Source: Notospermus geniculatus
Taxonomy: Eukaryota > Nemertea > Pilidiophora > Heteronemertea > Lineidae
DNA length: 64,000 nt
Assembly: GCA_002633025.1 (NCBI GenBank)
Contig: NMRB01002350.1
Span: forward strand, 21,940 to 85,939
Direction: 5' to 3'
Below, one piece after another: positions 10,129 to 21,902 of this stretch; the stretch's first letter is position 1, and the number at the start of each line of letters is the position of its first letter. Below the pieces are notes generated by a model. The model was not told the origin of the DNA. It made no database searches and saw nothing but the letters and a program-made list of their open reading frames with translations. The position numbers were made by a program, and so were the translations under genes.

Positions 10129-13100
10129 ATGGGATGTGGACCCTCAGTCGAACTTTTCGGTGAGTTTATATCAGGGTTTTTTCGTTAACTTTGCTGAGAG
10201 ACTCCATTAAGAGACGAAACCGTAGACTGAGTATTTATCAAAGTTCTGTAAGACACTTAGGCCCAATAACGGTGTAAACTGTCACAGTGTTCCCGTTTCG
10301 CACTGTTTCTCCTCATTGTATAGGCCTATGAGGTACATTGTGAAATGAGATTGACGAATTTCTCTGTGTCACGCTGAATGGCAACACCGAGATATAGGGA
10401 ACACCAGTAAATGTTACACTGGCATCACCTAGCTGAATCCAACATTCTGCACAAAGATTTGGGATATTAGGGAGTTTTCGCAAAGCCCCCGAAACGCCAA
10501 CGCGAACGTCTGACCTTTTGTTCGGTGCTCTCATCGTGGCATCAAACAATGGGTTTGGCGTTCGCATTGGCGTTTCGGGGGCTTTGCGAAAACTCCCTAA
10601 TATGAAGAATTTCATTGCAAATTTGAGCCTACTATGCCTTCTCCACCAAGAAGGTCACAGTAATATTGTTGCCAGGCCTATAAACGGACAAAATTTGGCA
10701 GGAAATAGCCAAGTTTCATTCCTGCCGCAGCATGCAGTGTGGTCGGTTATGCCTGAGTCACCATGGGGGCAAACATGTCGCGTTTGACACTGGACAAGGA
10801 GTGTTTTCCCCGGAATTTTTTTTCATTCCTTGAACAAGTTCATTAGTCCTCTTACAACAGAAGTCTTCTAACCACCACAAGTTTTCTTTCCAACTTGACA
10901 ACAAAACAAACACTCTTTCTGTGTATACCCTCGATATTGAATGACCTGACAAAATGTAAAAACATACGAGCAAATTACGATCATGTACGATTTTACGTTT
11001 CCCCGTCTATGTTTTCCCCCTCTCAGATAAGTCGGTCTACACGTCCCTGCCGGGCACCCCCCAGCCGGAACAGCGGGTTGACAAAAACAAGAACACCATA
11101 GACAATGAGAAGACACTCCGTGGTGACGTCATACAGAAGCAGTACGCCCGGAAAACGAGAGAGGAGAAGTTGAGGGAGATGGACAGGCGGCGGTCATCTG
11201 CTGCCAAGGTGAGGTCACAGGTCAAGGCCGGGTCAAGGTCATTGGATGACCTAGAATGCAGCTGCTGCAAAAATGTTTGAATAGGCATGGTGGTGTGGTG
11301 GATACGTAGCCTTGATTGACTCAAGAAATTTGAACACAATTGTCTTGACAAAAATCTTCATAAGCGGTTTTTCCACGGTACAATATTATTGCACAATATG
11401 GGGCCCAAAATGGGTGTCATGTGCTTCTGGCATAATGGATGGGAGAAAGATTGGCAATATTTCCCATTTTGATCCTCATTTGTGCAATAATATTGCATGT
11501 GGATAGGCCGCTTTACAGGACGGGGCAGCAAAAAATCAGGCAATCAAAGGTCTCCTGACTTTGAGACGCGCCCTTGTCACCTCCTTTGTTGACAGTTCCT
11601 TACCTGTTGTCATGGTGAGAGAAAATCTAATCAGGCTAACAAGGTTCACCTGTCCCTATCAGAAATTCATACCCCGGGCAGTGGGGAATTCTCATGCCAA
11701 TCTTACGCTGGGCACATTTTAAATTCTTGTTCTGCTTGACACCGCAGGATTTTTGGTTCACGTAGTGACCATTATTTTCATACCGGTTTTGCCCGATTCA
11801 CTCTTCGATAGCGCGGTTATTCACATTATCATAACCAGGGCTTCGCACTCACGCAGGAAACTTTCACTGTGAGGCTGAAGATTGAAAGCCAATAAAATCG
11901 GATAACCTTCGATAAAGATGAACTTTTAGTGAATAACCTTAATAAGTTAAACGTAGATATCCATTTGCTGCTTCGGATTTCTTCTGGGGCCATAATATTC
12001 GTTAGTTGGCCTAAAAATTGCGTTTAATGCCCAGTGCATTCGCGATATCCAATACATGGCAGAATAACACAGGCAGGACGAGCCTATTATTGGAAGGCGT
12101 AGGGGTTTCAGGATTGTTAGATATAAGTCGACATCGCAAACGTAAAATGCGTAAAATGATACATTTTGCGGGAGAAAGGTTACAATAAACTAGCCGATTT
12201 TTGAGATAAGGTATGAATTATTAATGTAGATAACTCTTATGAAACGCCTAATAATTAGAAATCAACCCGCCTTGCCTGCCTCCCCTGTGAATAATGAGTC
12301 GATCATCACCACGTGGGTGAACAAAGCAGGCTACCGGTCGTCGAGTGCAGGTAATCGCCTCCTGGATGAGCACTGCCTGGATTCTACGTGTAGTGCCATA
12401 ACTTCCCTGGTGGCAAAGCAATGAACTATCCTTAGGGCCATGTCGGGTATTGGAAATCCAGAATTTCTAAAATGGTGCCCCATGTCCCTCAATTGCGATA
12501 TTTTTTTCGATAATTTCACTACGCGAACCTTAACGCCACTAGGCTTGTTATCATTATCAAATTTCTCATCGTGTATGGGTGGTTATATCCGCAAATACGG
12601 ACATACAAAAGTAAGAAGGTTGTAAGTCGTGATCTCGAGTCGCCTTGCCAAAATCTCGATTCGTGGCTGAGAAAGACGTTGGGCGGCGCTGCAGTCGTAT
12701 AATGATCTGGAGTCACAGCTGATACGAGACGTTGCTCAGTTTTGATCTTCTGCGACTCCAGATCATCTTACGACTGCAGCGCCACCCAACGTCTTTCTCA
12801 GCCTCGAAATCCCATCATAATGACTCGACATTGTAACGACGTTTTGCGGATATAACCGCCCATACGCGTCGAAAGTATAGGAACACAAGGCCTTCCCTTT
12901 TACCCTCACGCAGTGATATCTTCCAGTGATCAATGAAAGCCATGAAGCAGGATTGCTGCCCGCTTCTCAGCCATCTTGTGCTCTCTCTCTGTAGATGTCC
13001 TTAATCACTCACCTTAATTTTGTTATGTTGTCCTTCAGGGGAAAACAAACACATTTATTTTGCTTAATGTGCCCCAATCGTTGAGTCTATAATCCCCTAA

Positions 13101-15718
13101 ACCCAAATTAATCTAAAGGCTTTTCACACAAGCCTGTTGAAAGTGCAAGCACTGACGTAGATTGTAAGGGATTAGGCATTCAAATCGTCAAAACCGTGTC
13201 GTCGTATTGCCTGGCAGGCCGTGACAGGAGAATTTTCACTCAAAAGAGAAGACAACTTTCCCCCATTAGATCAACAGATACCATAGCAAGTGAATCAGAG
13301 TCCTGAAACGTGGACAAGGACCTTCTTTCCCAAAGGGTATACTATGTTAAATGTCCTTCCTTCGGACAGATGACGAGAAAATGGCGCTGATGTGACGCCC
13401 CCTTGTTTTCCTGTAAATTTATTGTGGGAACAAATTAAAATGCATGGTTTGTTATTTTCTCAAATTGGGCGTGAAAATAGCTCAAGGGGAAACATGTACT
13501 TGTTTTAGCGTGATGTATAAATTAATGCATATTTGGCATTCTTTGTTCACGGGTTTGAGAGCCAACTACAGTATGTTTGAACTGAAGCAACGTTTCGTGG
13601 ATGTTCAAGATTGTAACGGTGTAAAAATAACTTGGAGGGGAGGTAGCCGTCAGCCCAATTCTGGCTGTCCATGATTTTTTCTTGATGTTCCATTCCGAAT
13701 AGGCAACGAACAGATTATTGGTCCAATGATTATTGGTCAAGAAATGTCGTCAGGGGTTCTTCCTTGACATAATGTGTGTCGATACAAAAACATGGCTCGA
13801 CACACTCCCTGTCTTTGCTGGTCATTACTAAATCGTGGCAGCAATGTCAAAATTAGTATCTATTTCTTTTGTTTCCTTCACCCTGGTCACTGTAGCTCAG
13901 TGGTTACTCCAGGGTTTTAAAAAGTCCCAGTGGGGGTGTGGAGCACCCGAGCCACTGGGTATTATTGTTGTTGTTGCCTCCGGAGTTGGGCTCTGGTGCG
14001 GTCGTCTGCAATGTCAGTTTATAGAGGTGGCGCTTTTCTTCTTGGGATTGGTCCGCAGTTCTGTAATAATTAGAACTAATAGCCTCTTCAAGTATAACAA
14101 GAGTGGTTATTTGCCCGAAGTGAGACAATAACCAGGTGAAATAGACTAGTTTGCTATTTCTTATAGTTTTTTTAATGTTTTTTAGGATTATTGTGACCGT
14201 GTTATGGAGGATCGGGACAGATTTTCCCTGTCAAGCCGTTATGGATCTCGCGGGACGTCGCGTGCAACTTCGAGAACGGGATCTCCATCAATCTACAGAG
14301 GTACAAGACGTTTAGACTGGTTTCCATCTTTGCCGCTCCACTGGCGGCGCTACTATCCTTCCAAGCGCCGCGGGAGTGGCGGGCAGCAACGATTGGAACA
14401 GCAGTGACACCATGGGGCAAGCTGGTTGTGCGTCATAAAAACACCCTGTGACATGTAAATGCGGGCTATAAAGATATCATTTGGGGGTAGATGTTTCACA
14501 ATTGGCTCCTTGATCGGAATATAGATATGGGCGGTAATCTTAAACATGTTAGGTCCGTTGTTTTACCCTGATATACCGTGGCTGGCAGGGGTCTAAGGAC
14601 ACTGACTCCTGGGGAGTTACATGGCAGCCATTTCTTATGATCTCTTGCATTGTCTAATAAAATTGAACGCCTTCTTTCTTCTTGTAGTGACGCCATTAGC
14701 GATGGCCAATGGTACACAGACGCCGCAACGGGATGACGTCAGATCGGCTGCGCCCGCCAAGAAACTGAGCGACTTGAATGAAGCAACCAACGAAAGTCTG
14801 CAACTCAGGTCAAAATCTACGGAGTCAGAAGAAAGAAAAGATGCGGCTCCTTCGAATGATGCACTGACGAGGGATGCTGGGACTGACTTTGACGCCCAAG
14901 AGAACACAGAGGAGTCGATTGGCGGCCCTCATGCCTTTACGGAGGGTAAGGGTAAGGGTAAGGGGGTCAAACGGACAAAGGAGGGGAATGAAACCTCGGG
15001 AGTAGAAAAGGAAACGGAGAAAAGAGAAAAAGGAGAAATCGGGGAAAAGAGACAGGAGAATGAAAAACGGGTTGACAATGCTGAGGAAAATGACAGTAAT
15101 TGGATACCCCATCCTCATGCGGTTGATCCTGGGGACGAGCTTACACAAGGAGCAAAACTGAGTAACCAGGGGGTCGAGAATACTGGGAGTGAAAGGTCAG
15201 GAAATCACGTGACTGTGGTAGACGATAAACTTGAGTCTGATGAGAAAGACAATAAAAGTGATGTTTCAGAGACGGTGCCAAAGAAAAGTAAAAGGAAAAA
15301 GAAAACACATAAAAAAGTGAAACCTGATGTAGAGAATGGAGATGTTGATATTGAGAGGTCAAGGTCAGGGTCAAGGTCAAGGGAGAGAAAATCTGAAGTC
15401 GTCGTCGTCAATGAAAATAAACCAGACTTTGTTCCCACGGCTGAAAACGCCGAATCTATTGTATTCACAAAATCAGAAAACTGTGAGTCAGATAGCGTGG
15501 CTTTCAACTCCAACAATAGCGCCATGAATGGTGACGCTGGCGATGACCTTGACCCCGATGTTGGAAACGACCTTGACCTGGCGGCACCGACTTTCCCGAG
15601 TTTTTCCGCTCGGAAAGTAGGCGGAGGGATGAAGGGGAAACGACCGATGAAAAAACGATCTAAGAAACCGCATGCCGAGGGGGGTGCGGGAGGTGTGGCG
15701 GATGAGCTGGATCGGTGA
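10129..15718 (+). CDS. Probable N-myristoylated, charged disordered protein (452 aa)
   Basis: Four exons, 10129-10159, 11027-11208, 14186-14300 and 14688-15718 (TGA), splice in frame to 452 codons. The N-terminus is MGCGPSVELF: Gly2 with Ser6 is an N-myristoylation site and Cys3 a likely palmitoylation site, so membrane anchoring is predicted. Exon 2 has a charged helix (YARKTREEKLREMDRRRSS). Exon 3 is Ser/Arg-rich (SSRYGSRGTSRATSRTGSPS). The long last exon is low complexity with Lys/Glu/Asp-rich runs, GKGKGKG, KKSKRKKKTHKK and an end KKRSKKP. No enzyme domain is visible. I do not recognise a named orthologue. The small first exon carries the lipidation signal alone, as in many acylated adaptor proteins. 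The exact in-frame closure of four exons supports the model. Confidence 0.65.
10464..10603. repeat. Foldback element in intron 1
   Basis: About 40-bp inverted arms: GGGAGTTTTCGCAAAGCCCC on the left and its complement on the right, with a 60-bp loop. Confidence 0.75.
11375..11502. repeat. Imperfect inverted-repeat element
   Basis: ACAATATTATTGCACAA at the left is mirrored by TTGTGCAATAATATTGC at the right, with further imperfect pairing inwards (CAAAATGGG / CCCATTTTG). It lies in intron 2 of the myristoylated-protein gene. Confidence 0.55.
12570..12869. repeat. 300-bp foldback element
   Basis: The outer arm GTATGGGTGGTTATATCCGC pairs with GCGGATATAACCGCCCATAC. An inner arm around 12670-12718 (GAGAAAGACGTTGGGCGGCG) pairs with 12755-12803. 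The arms carry small mismatches. It lies in an intron of the myristoylated-protein gene. Confidence 0.7.
13885..13995 (+). repeat. tRNA-derived SINE fragment
   Basis: An A-box-like TGTAGCTCAGTGGTTA is followed by a hairpin-forming segment (CCCAGTGG / CCACTGGG) and a (TTG)n run. It looks like a SINE head whose B-box has been lost or replaced. Confidence 0.4.
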
Positions 15719-16146
15719 GACTCGCCGATTTTCGGCTGATCCGTCAACGGAGCAGAATGACGAATAGTTAGAGGGTCCATTGGTTGCTATGGGAAGTGAC
15801 GACCCCTTGATTAGTGCTTTGGCCATCCCTCTCACCTCCAAGTCAAAGGTTGCCGTGGTTATTTTGGCACCGCTTTAGCATGACTGCCGTACCAGAGACA
15901 CACGGTGCGCGGGCAGCCAAGAAGCGTCGAAGGTCCGGGGGGGGGGCTATTCCGAAGTTCTGCGAGATGCCCTCCTTATGTCGTGTTGTGTGGAGAGGTT
16001 TGATATCCAAAGAAGATTAAGTCAGTAACGACGTTTCATCACCCTCATACGCAGCATTTTGTTCACTTAGCGGAGGTGTATTTTGTATACAAGCCTAATT
16101 TATGTGCTAGTTTAAATATCAGCAGAAATGTAACTTTATTTTGAGG

Positions 16147-16152
16147 AATAAA
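16147..16152 (+). terminator. Polyadenylation signal AATAAA
   Basis: Lies 429 bases after the stop codon of the myristoylated-protein gene in AT-rich sequence; a likely 3' end for that transcript. Confidence 0.5.
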
Positions 16153-16280
16153 AATAAATATTAGGAAAAAGAGTTCCAGTAGATCAGTCGTCAGCGATAT
16201 ATAAAGTAGGGGAAACCGGAGCCTCAAAAGAAGACGCCATCCATTTCTCGTTGAATGTCAATGATCATTAGCGACATCTA

Positions 16281-16564
16281 CACTCTAAAAACTCAAGTGT
16301 TGAATTCAACACTTCAAAGAGGCTTGAGAGTGACAACATTATAAAGTGTTGTATCCAACATTTAAAGTGTTAGATCCAACACTTTAAGTGCTGGATCCAA
16401 CACTTTCAAATGTTATAACTCTTAAGCCCAACATTTGAAAGTGTTGGATCCAGCACTTAAAGAGTTGAATGTAACACTTTAAATGTTGGATACAACACTT
16501 TTATAATGTTGTCACTCTCAAGCCTCTTTGATGTGTTGAATTCAACACTTGAGTTTTTAGAGTG
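16281..16564. mobile_element. 284-bp near-perfect foldback element with TA duplication
   Basis: The element starts CACTCTAAAAACTCAAGTG and ends with the complement, flanked by TA on both sides. The whole length folds on itself, and each arm holds smaller palindromes such as GTGTTGAATTCAACAC and GTGTTGGATCCAACAC-like units. TA duplication suggests Tc1/mariner-type mobilisation. It lies between two genes. Confidence 0.8.
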
Positions 16565-17576
16565 TATTGATAAAAATCTCAGGCTTATGTTGCCGCCTGC
16601 CAAAGAACAACCAACCAAGTCAAAGAAGGCATATGACTGGTGAAGTAATGGTCCTTCACATTGCAGTTCTTACTTCAGCGAACGGGAACTTCATTATGCA
16701 CCCGCCCATCATTCGGCCCGCCATTATTTTCCCGCCAAAACTCTGGTACCCGGTTCCGAGGTTCGTTGGAACCACGTGCCTAGCAATGGCTTCGTTGGAT
16801 ACAAGATGGCGGCGGCTATTTGACAATGACAAGTAAGAATGGTAAGACGTTAAACTTCGCATTTATTTTCCACGCTTCAGGATATGTCCAGTCTGTGAAT
16901 CAATTCAAATCTTAATTGGAATATAATTCGTGTTCTTACAATAAAATACGCCTGAATGATCGGCGTTGCCAATGTAAATAGCTCTATAAGTGCTAATGGC
17001 ATACATTGTATTCTGATATACTACATTGTGTACTTAAGGCTATTTGTATTTGCATTTAATATGTGTAGGCTACCGTGTATTGACGACCTTAATTTAGTAA
17101 GTCGGTTTGTTTCCTGTTGTGGACGATTTGTAGGTAGGTTGAGAGTTTTTGAGAATTGCCTAAATCCGTCTTGGCTGGCGGTGAGTGTCCTTGTCCTGGT
17201 CCTAGTGCAGGCGGAAAGGGTTAACGCCGTCCAGGCTGGGTTGTTCAAAACTTTGACGTTAACTCTAACGTGGCGTTAACTGCAAACTGATGGGGATAAC
17301 GCCAAGACGGCAATAACGCCACGTTTTCTGTTTTGAAAACCCGGCCCTGGGTGACGCAAGCTTGCCCCCCCCTCGGGTTGCCCCCGGTGAGGCGTACTGC
17401 ACGCTTCGCTGGGTAGGACAGAGTTGTTTATAGCTTTATACCAAAGTATTGATGCAGAAGGTGATAATGTGATAAATTTGAAAAGCTCAATATTCTTTGC
17501 AGGAGACGTGTAGATGAATACTGATAGGTGCTAGACGGTCTCGTATTTGCAATGAGTCACAATTTCATAGATTAAA

Positions 17577-20380
17577 ATGGCTGAAGCGCAGCAGACATTG
17601 GACGGGGCACCGAGTTCCCCAACCCTAAAGTCACAATCACAAACAAAAACAATTTTATCGCCAAGAAATCCTGGACACCAAATAGCCAGGATACCGTCTC
17701 CTCCACCGGAAGTCAAGGAGGCAAATGCCAAGAAAAATGCGGAGAGAATGTCGGCAAAACATCGGTATCCTCCGTCATTGGTTCGGCTAGCTACAGTCAC
17801 TATGGCTCCTCGGTAAGTAGCTAGTGATATTTGATATCTGCAGAAAGCCAATTATTCATAGACTGGCAATTTTGTCCTTGTTCCGTGAAAAATTCCTTAT
17901 ATCTGAAGTGTTCGCTTAAACTTGCATCCTGGGGTAATCAGTGGTTCTTAGCGCTCGCTCCCTACGTCACCGCACACATCCTGAGGTAATCAGTGGTTCT
18001 CAGCGCTCGCTCCCTACGTCACCGCACACATCCCGAGGTAATTAGTGGTTAGCGCTCGCTCTCTACGTCACCGCACACATCCTGAGGTAATCAGTGGTTC
18101 TCAGCGCTCGCTCCCTACGTCACCGCACACATCCTGAGGTAATCAGTGGTTCTTAGCGCTCGCTCCCTACGTCACCGCACACATCCTGAGGTAATCAGTG
18201 GTTCTNNNNNNNNNNNNNNNNNNNNNNNNNNNNNNNNNNNNNNNNNNNNNNNNNNNNNNNNNNNNNNNNNNNNNNNNNNNNNNNNNNNNNNNGGTAATCA
18301 GTGGTTCTTAGCGCTCGCTCCCAACGTCACCGGACACATCCTGAGGTAATCAGTGGTTCTTAGCGCTCGCTCCCAACGTCACCGGACACAAACCTGACCG
18401 CTGATTACATCATGGTTAAACTTTTACAGTCAGAAGAATAAAAAGAACGGCAACTATATCGAAGGTCCCCATCACTATCGTAAAGTCATTACATTGGACG
18501 AGGCGATGAATGCTCGGCCACCTTTACCGAGAGATTTGGATGGACCGACACCTTGTGCGTACACTCCACAGAGCATGCCGAGGGAACGGAACGCTCCGGC
18601 GTTTTCATTTGGTCGAAAAACGTGGCCAGAAAAAGGTAAGTCTGTAGTGGGTTCAGGGTCGTGGAGCCGGAGGAGGCCTGGGAACCCTTGCCTGGGAACT
18701 CTCATCCTCGCAGCCAGAATCTTCACACACGCTCCCCTTCCCGCGCGCTTGGTTCTGATTGAGGGAGGGGTGCGACCGTGAATGACCTGACTGACATTCT
18801 CAGGATATGGAGAACTCCGTGGCTTACTGGAAAAGACGGTACAGGCGGAACGGAATCACCTCGACCTGGTTCTCTTCGTTTTGCTGTTGCTCAAATTACG
18901 TGGTAACAAAAATAGATAAGAGAGGATGCTCCGCATGTTCCGTTCCGTTACGCCTATTACAGGAAGCCAAACTCTTGCTGCTGCTGCTGCTGCTGCTGTT
19001 GCGCTTTCGTTGGTGATTTCGAAGATCTTTTTCTGAAGCATTGCACTAAATTTCACAATCTGTTTTCCCATCAAGGGTGAGGATCAAGGTCTGTAGTGGG
19101 TTCATGCAGGGTCGTGGAGTCGGAGGAGGCCTGGGAACTCTCATCCTCGCACCCAGTCTTCACACACACGCCCCTTCCGCGCGCTTGGTTCTGATTGAGG
19201 GAGGGGTGCGACCGTGAATGACGGGTGAGGTGTGAAGGGTGAGGTGTTTGTCGGGTAAAACCTCCACCAGACAATAAATGTCATGTGGAACTCGAAATGG
19301 AAAGACAGTGGAAAATAACCATGTATCCCTTTGCTTTCAGATGGTTATGGTGCTCGAACGTCCTGGTCAAAGACTTGGTTTAATACTCCACATATTTGGC
19401 AAGACAAGGTGGACTTTCATTCAGAGAGACGGGTGAGAGACAGATCTGTCTTCACACCAGGCGTTCCCTCCACTACGCGGGAGTGTTCTCATGCTAGACT
19501 CGGGACCCAGTCGTTGTGTCGCTCCGGCCGCCGCACTACACTCCACACTCCACACTTTGTGGAGTGTAGTGTGGCGGCCGGAGCGACACAACGACTGGGT
19601 CCCGAGTCTATCTCATGCGAGTTGGCTCTCATTGGGCAAGGAGTCACCATGCTTGTCTCCCCCTACTTACGTCTTGACCAATAACACGAACGATTGCCCA
19701 TAGCTTTCTACAGCCGAGTTGCCCATGGAAAGACAACTTGTGCCAGAAAACCCTCACGTGGGGGAACGCCTTGTTGTATGAATTTGTCCTTGGTTGCGGG
19801 AGAACTGTTTTCGTCTAGGATTTGAACATTGTAGGCCTCTGATTCATTATTTTCAGTGGCCGTCCCCAGGTCATTACACCCAGAGAAGTCTTCTCGGTCC
19901 AAAACAGCCCTCAGCACCTGAGGCCCCCTCCTTCTCACTAGGGGCGAGAAAAGACTTCGTCTTGACGAAGAAAGGCGTGGAGAATGAACCGTCTCCGAAT
20001 GAATACAATCCCTCACGGGCGGATAAGGTGGTGCACCGATCGGCTCCTGGTTTCTCTCATCAGGTTAGGAGACGGACGATGTTGTGGAATCAAAAAGGTG
20101 GGTTTGCTACAGATATTCCCTGCTTGATTCACATTTCCCTGCTTGATTCACATTTCCCTGCTTGATTCACATTTCCCAGCTTGATTCACATTTCCCTGCT
20201 TCATTCACATCATGTGAATCTGTGGATATTGTAATCTTCTCTCCCTTTTCTGCAGAACCGACCCCAGACCCCGGACAATATCGTGGACGAGTCACGCCAA
20301 CACGATATCATCGACCTGTTTACTCTTTCGGATTTAGGAGGGAGAGGACTCACAACTTGGGACCTTTTGCAACATTATGA
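17577..20380 (+). CDS. STPGR/SHIPPO-repeat protein, ciliary type (299 aa)
   Basis: Five exons, 17577-17812, 18430-18635, 19341-19432, 19857-20097 and 20256-20380 (TGA), join in frame to 299 residues. Repeats of the SHIPPO type (Pro-Gly-Pro-x-x-Tyr plus a basic Phe-Ser-Phe-Gly-Arg end) are clear: PTPCAYTP with APAFSFGRK in exon 2, PSPGHYTQRS with APSFSLGARK and PSPNEYNPS with APGFSHQ in exon 4, and PDPGQYRGR with PVYSFGFRR at the C-terminus. Proteins with these repeats (ODF3/CIMAP and STPG groups) bind microtubules of sperm tails and cilia. The N-terminal 80 residues are Pro/Ser-rich. Intron 1 contains a minisatellite with an assembly gap. I cannot tell which member of the family this is. Confidence 0.75.
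17925..18395. repeat. About 52-bp minisatellite with assembly gap
   Basis: Tandem units of about 52 bp contain GAGGTAATCAGTGGTTCT and GCGCTCGCTCCCTACGTCAC. Units differ by a few substitutions, and one lacks part of the TTCTTA segment. The run of N at 18206-18292 lies inside, so the copy number is uncertain. It sits in intron 1 of the STPGR gene. Confidence 0.9.
18206..18292. other. Assembly gap (87 N)
   Basis: Undetermined bases inside the 52-bp minisatellite, most likely a collapsed part of the array. Confidence 0.95.
19495..19610. mobile_element. 116-bp foldback MITE with 8-bp duplication
   Basis: Perfect inverted arms TAGACTCGGGACCCAGTCGT and complement, about 50 bp each. The 8-mer TCTCATGC lies directly on both sides (19487-19494 and 19611-19618), the length expected for hAT-type integration. 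It interrupts an older interspersed repeat. It lies in intron 3 of the STPGR gene. Confidence 0.85.
19620..19775. repeat. Copy of the GAGTTGGCTCTC...GGGCAA repeat family
   Basis: Begins GAGTTGGCTCTCATTGGGCA and ends near CCCTCACGTGGGGGAACGCC. Related copies occur near 22325-22500, 38523-38665, 39545-39640, 61985-62165, 62640-62945 and 63440-63720. Confidence 0.6.
20108..20212. repeat. 18-bp tandem repeat
   Basis: About six units of CCTGCTTGATTCACATTT, with minor changes, in intron 4 of the STPGR gene. Confidence 0.85.
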
Positions 20381-21092
20381 AGGACCGCAATTAGTGCCTG
20401 ATTGAGGTTCTGAAGGGTGTTATAAAAGTTGATCCTTGGCATGAACAATGGCAAAATTATCCACATTGTCAGGTGATACTTCCCAAGAATTCACCACAGA
20501 GGAAAGTGTCTCAGGGGTTACAGGGAGCATCTTGCACTGGCCAGCAGATGAATTGAGACACGTTCCATATCACATCTCTTGGCTTTTGGTGGTGTTCTGC
20601 TCCAAATTGGAACACACAGCTACCATGGTTACATGTATATCAGTTTTTTAACCAGGAATGGGATTTTTTATTGTATATTCTTGCCTCCTAACTTTCACAG
20701 TATTTCTGAAACAGTTATAACTCAAGTTTCCCTTGCCATTTCTAAAATGAGCGATTTTTAGTTCGTTGAATATGATTAGAAAATAACGGGCGTGGTCCAA
20801 ATTATGTAAATAATGTATAAAAGTCCAGCAGTACCAGAGTCAATTTAATGCGATTTGACAATTTTATGAGGCAAGTCAGGGTACCGGTACAGAGCCTGTA
20901 ATTTGTGTACTCCGATAAAACAGGCTATTTGACTGTGGTACATGTATATCGGTCTCCAGCACACACTCACTAGTTCCTGGGTTTACCACGAAGTGTCACT
21001 GTTTTGTTTGTGCAAGTTTTTATTGCACGGGGTTTAACTGCTGTTGACGGGACATATATTCAGAAATTTATTCCTTGCCTTGAACAATTTTT

Positions 21093-21098
21093 AATAAA
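21093..21098 (+). terminator. Possible polyadenylation signal
   Basis: AATAAA in AT-rich DNA 0.7 kb after the STPGR stop codon. It could end that transcript; no other support. Confidence 0.3.
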
Positions 21099-21902
21099 GG
21101 TATGTTTTTAGTAAAGAATTGTTGTTACGTTAGACAGTGTATCTGATCTTTTCTTGAGACTACCAACTACTTTCTGTCCCCAACCTTTTTTGCCCTCCCA
21201 TTGGTCGAGACTGAATCAGTGCTCAAAATGGCACTGGCGAATGAATCAGTGCTCAAAATGGCACTGGCGAATGGTGAGAGGCGCACCCTGACAGGCGGCC
21301 TCTCTCAGAAAAATTCTGAAATCAGTGGCTGTGCAAGAAGCGATTTCCTGGGATCTGAGTGCCTATAAGAAAGTACAGAGTAGGCCTTGATTTTGCGAAT
21401 AATTAATGTAACTAAAAGTAACTTTTTTATCGCCAAATTGCAACCTTATGATTGCATTCATTAGCAAAGTCTTGATTCACGAGTGCAAATGGCGAATCAA
21501 CGAGCAACTTTTCGAGCACTGCTGAATCCTGCAAAAAGCCCTTGTGGATTCTGATCATATGGCAACTGAGCAACACCAATATGAAAGCTACAAGTGTAAA
21601 AATGTTTATTATAAATAATGAAATGTACATCAAATGTACGCTTTAACAATCGTGAAACATTCATGACACATGTGGATGAATGGTTTTTGAACATGATGTA
21701 AAACTGCCCTGGATTAAGAACCCCAAATGAGAAGACGTACATCAAACATGAACTGATCTTACTGTGTGGAATGCCTGAGTAGCTGTCATCAAACTGGGAA
21801 CTGGTCCAAATACATCAGCTTTCCACTTGGTTTACGTTGTTCTGTTTCGCACGAATCTTTACTGGAACATGAAAGTGATCTACGATAAAATAATGTCCTT
21901 TA

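Noticed and set aside
14945-14970. Telomere-like GGTAAG repeats
   Set aside because: Only three copies, and they lie in frame in a coding exon (GKGKGKG).
15205-15841. Minus-strand frames of 117-191 codons opposite the myristoylated-protein exon
   Set aside because: They are shadows of the low-complexity plus-strand exon and lack splice partners or family resemblance.
21427-21633. C-terminal membrane exon of PIGK
   Set aside because: A minus-strand frame contains a hydrophobic stretch (INIFTLVAFILVLL), but the phase after the nearby acceptor does not match the PIGK donor and the residues do not resemble the PIGK end.
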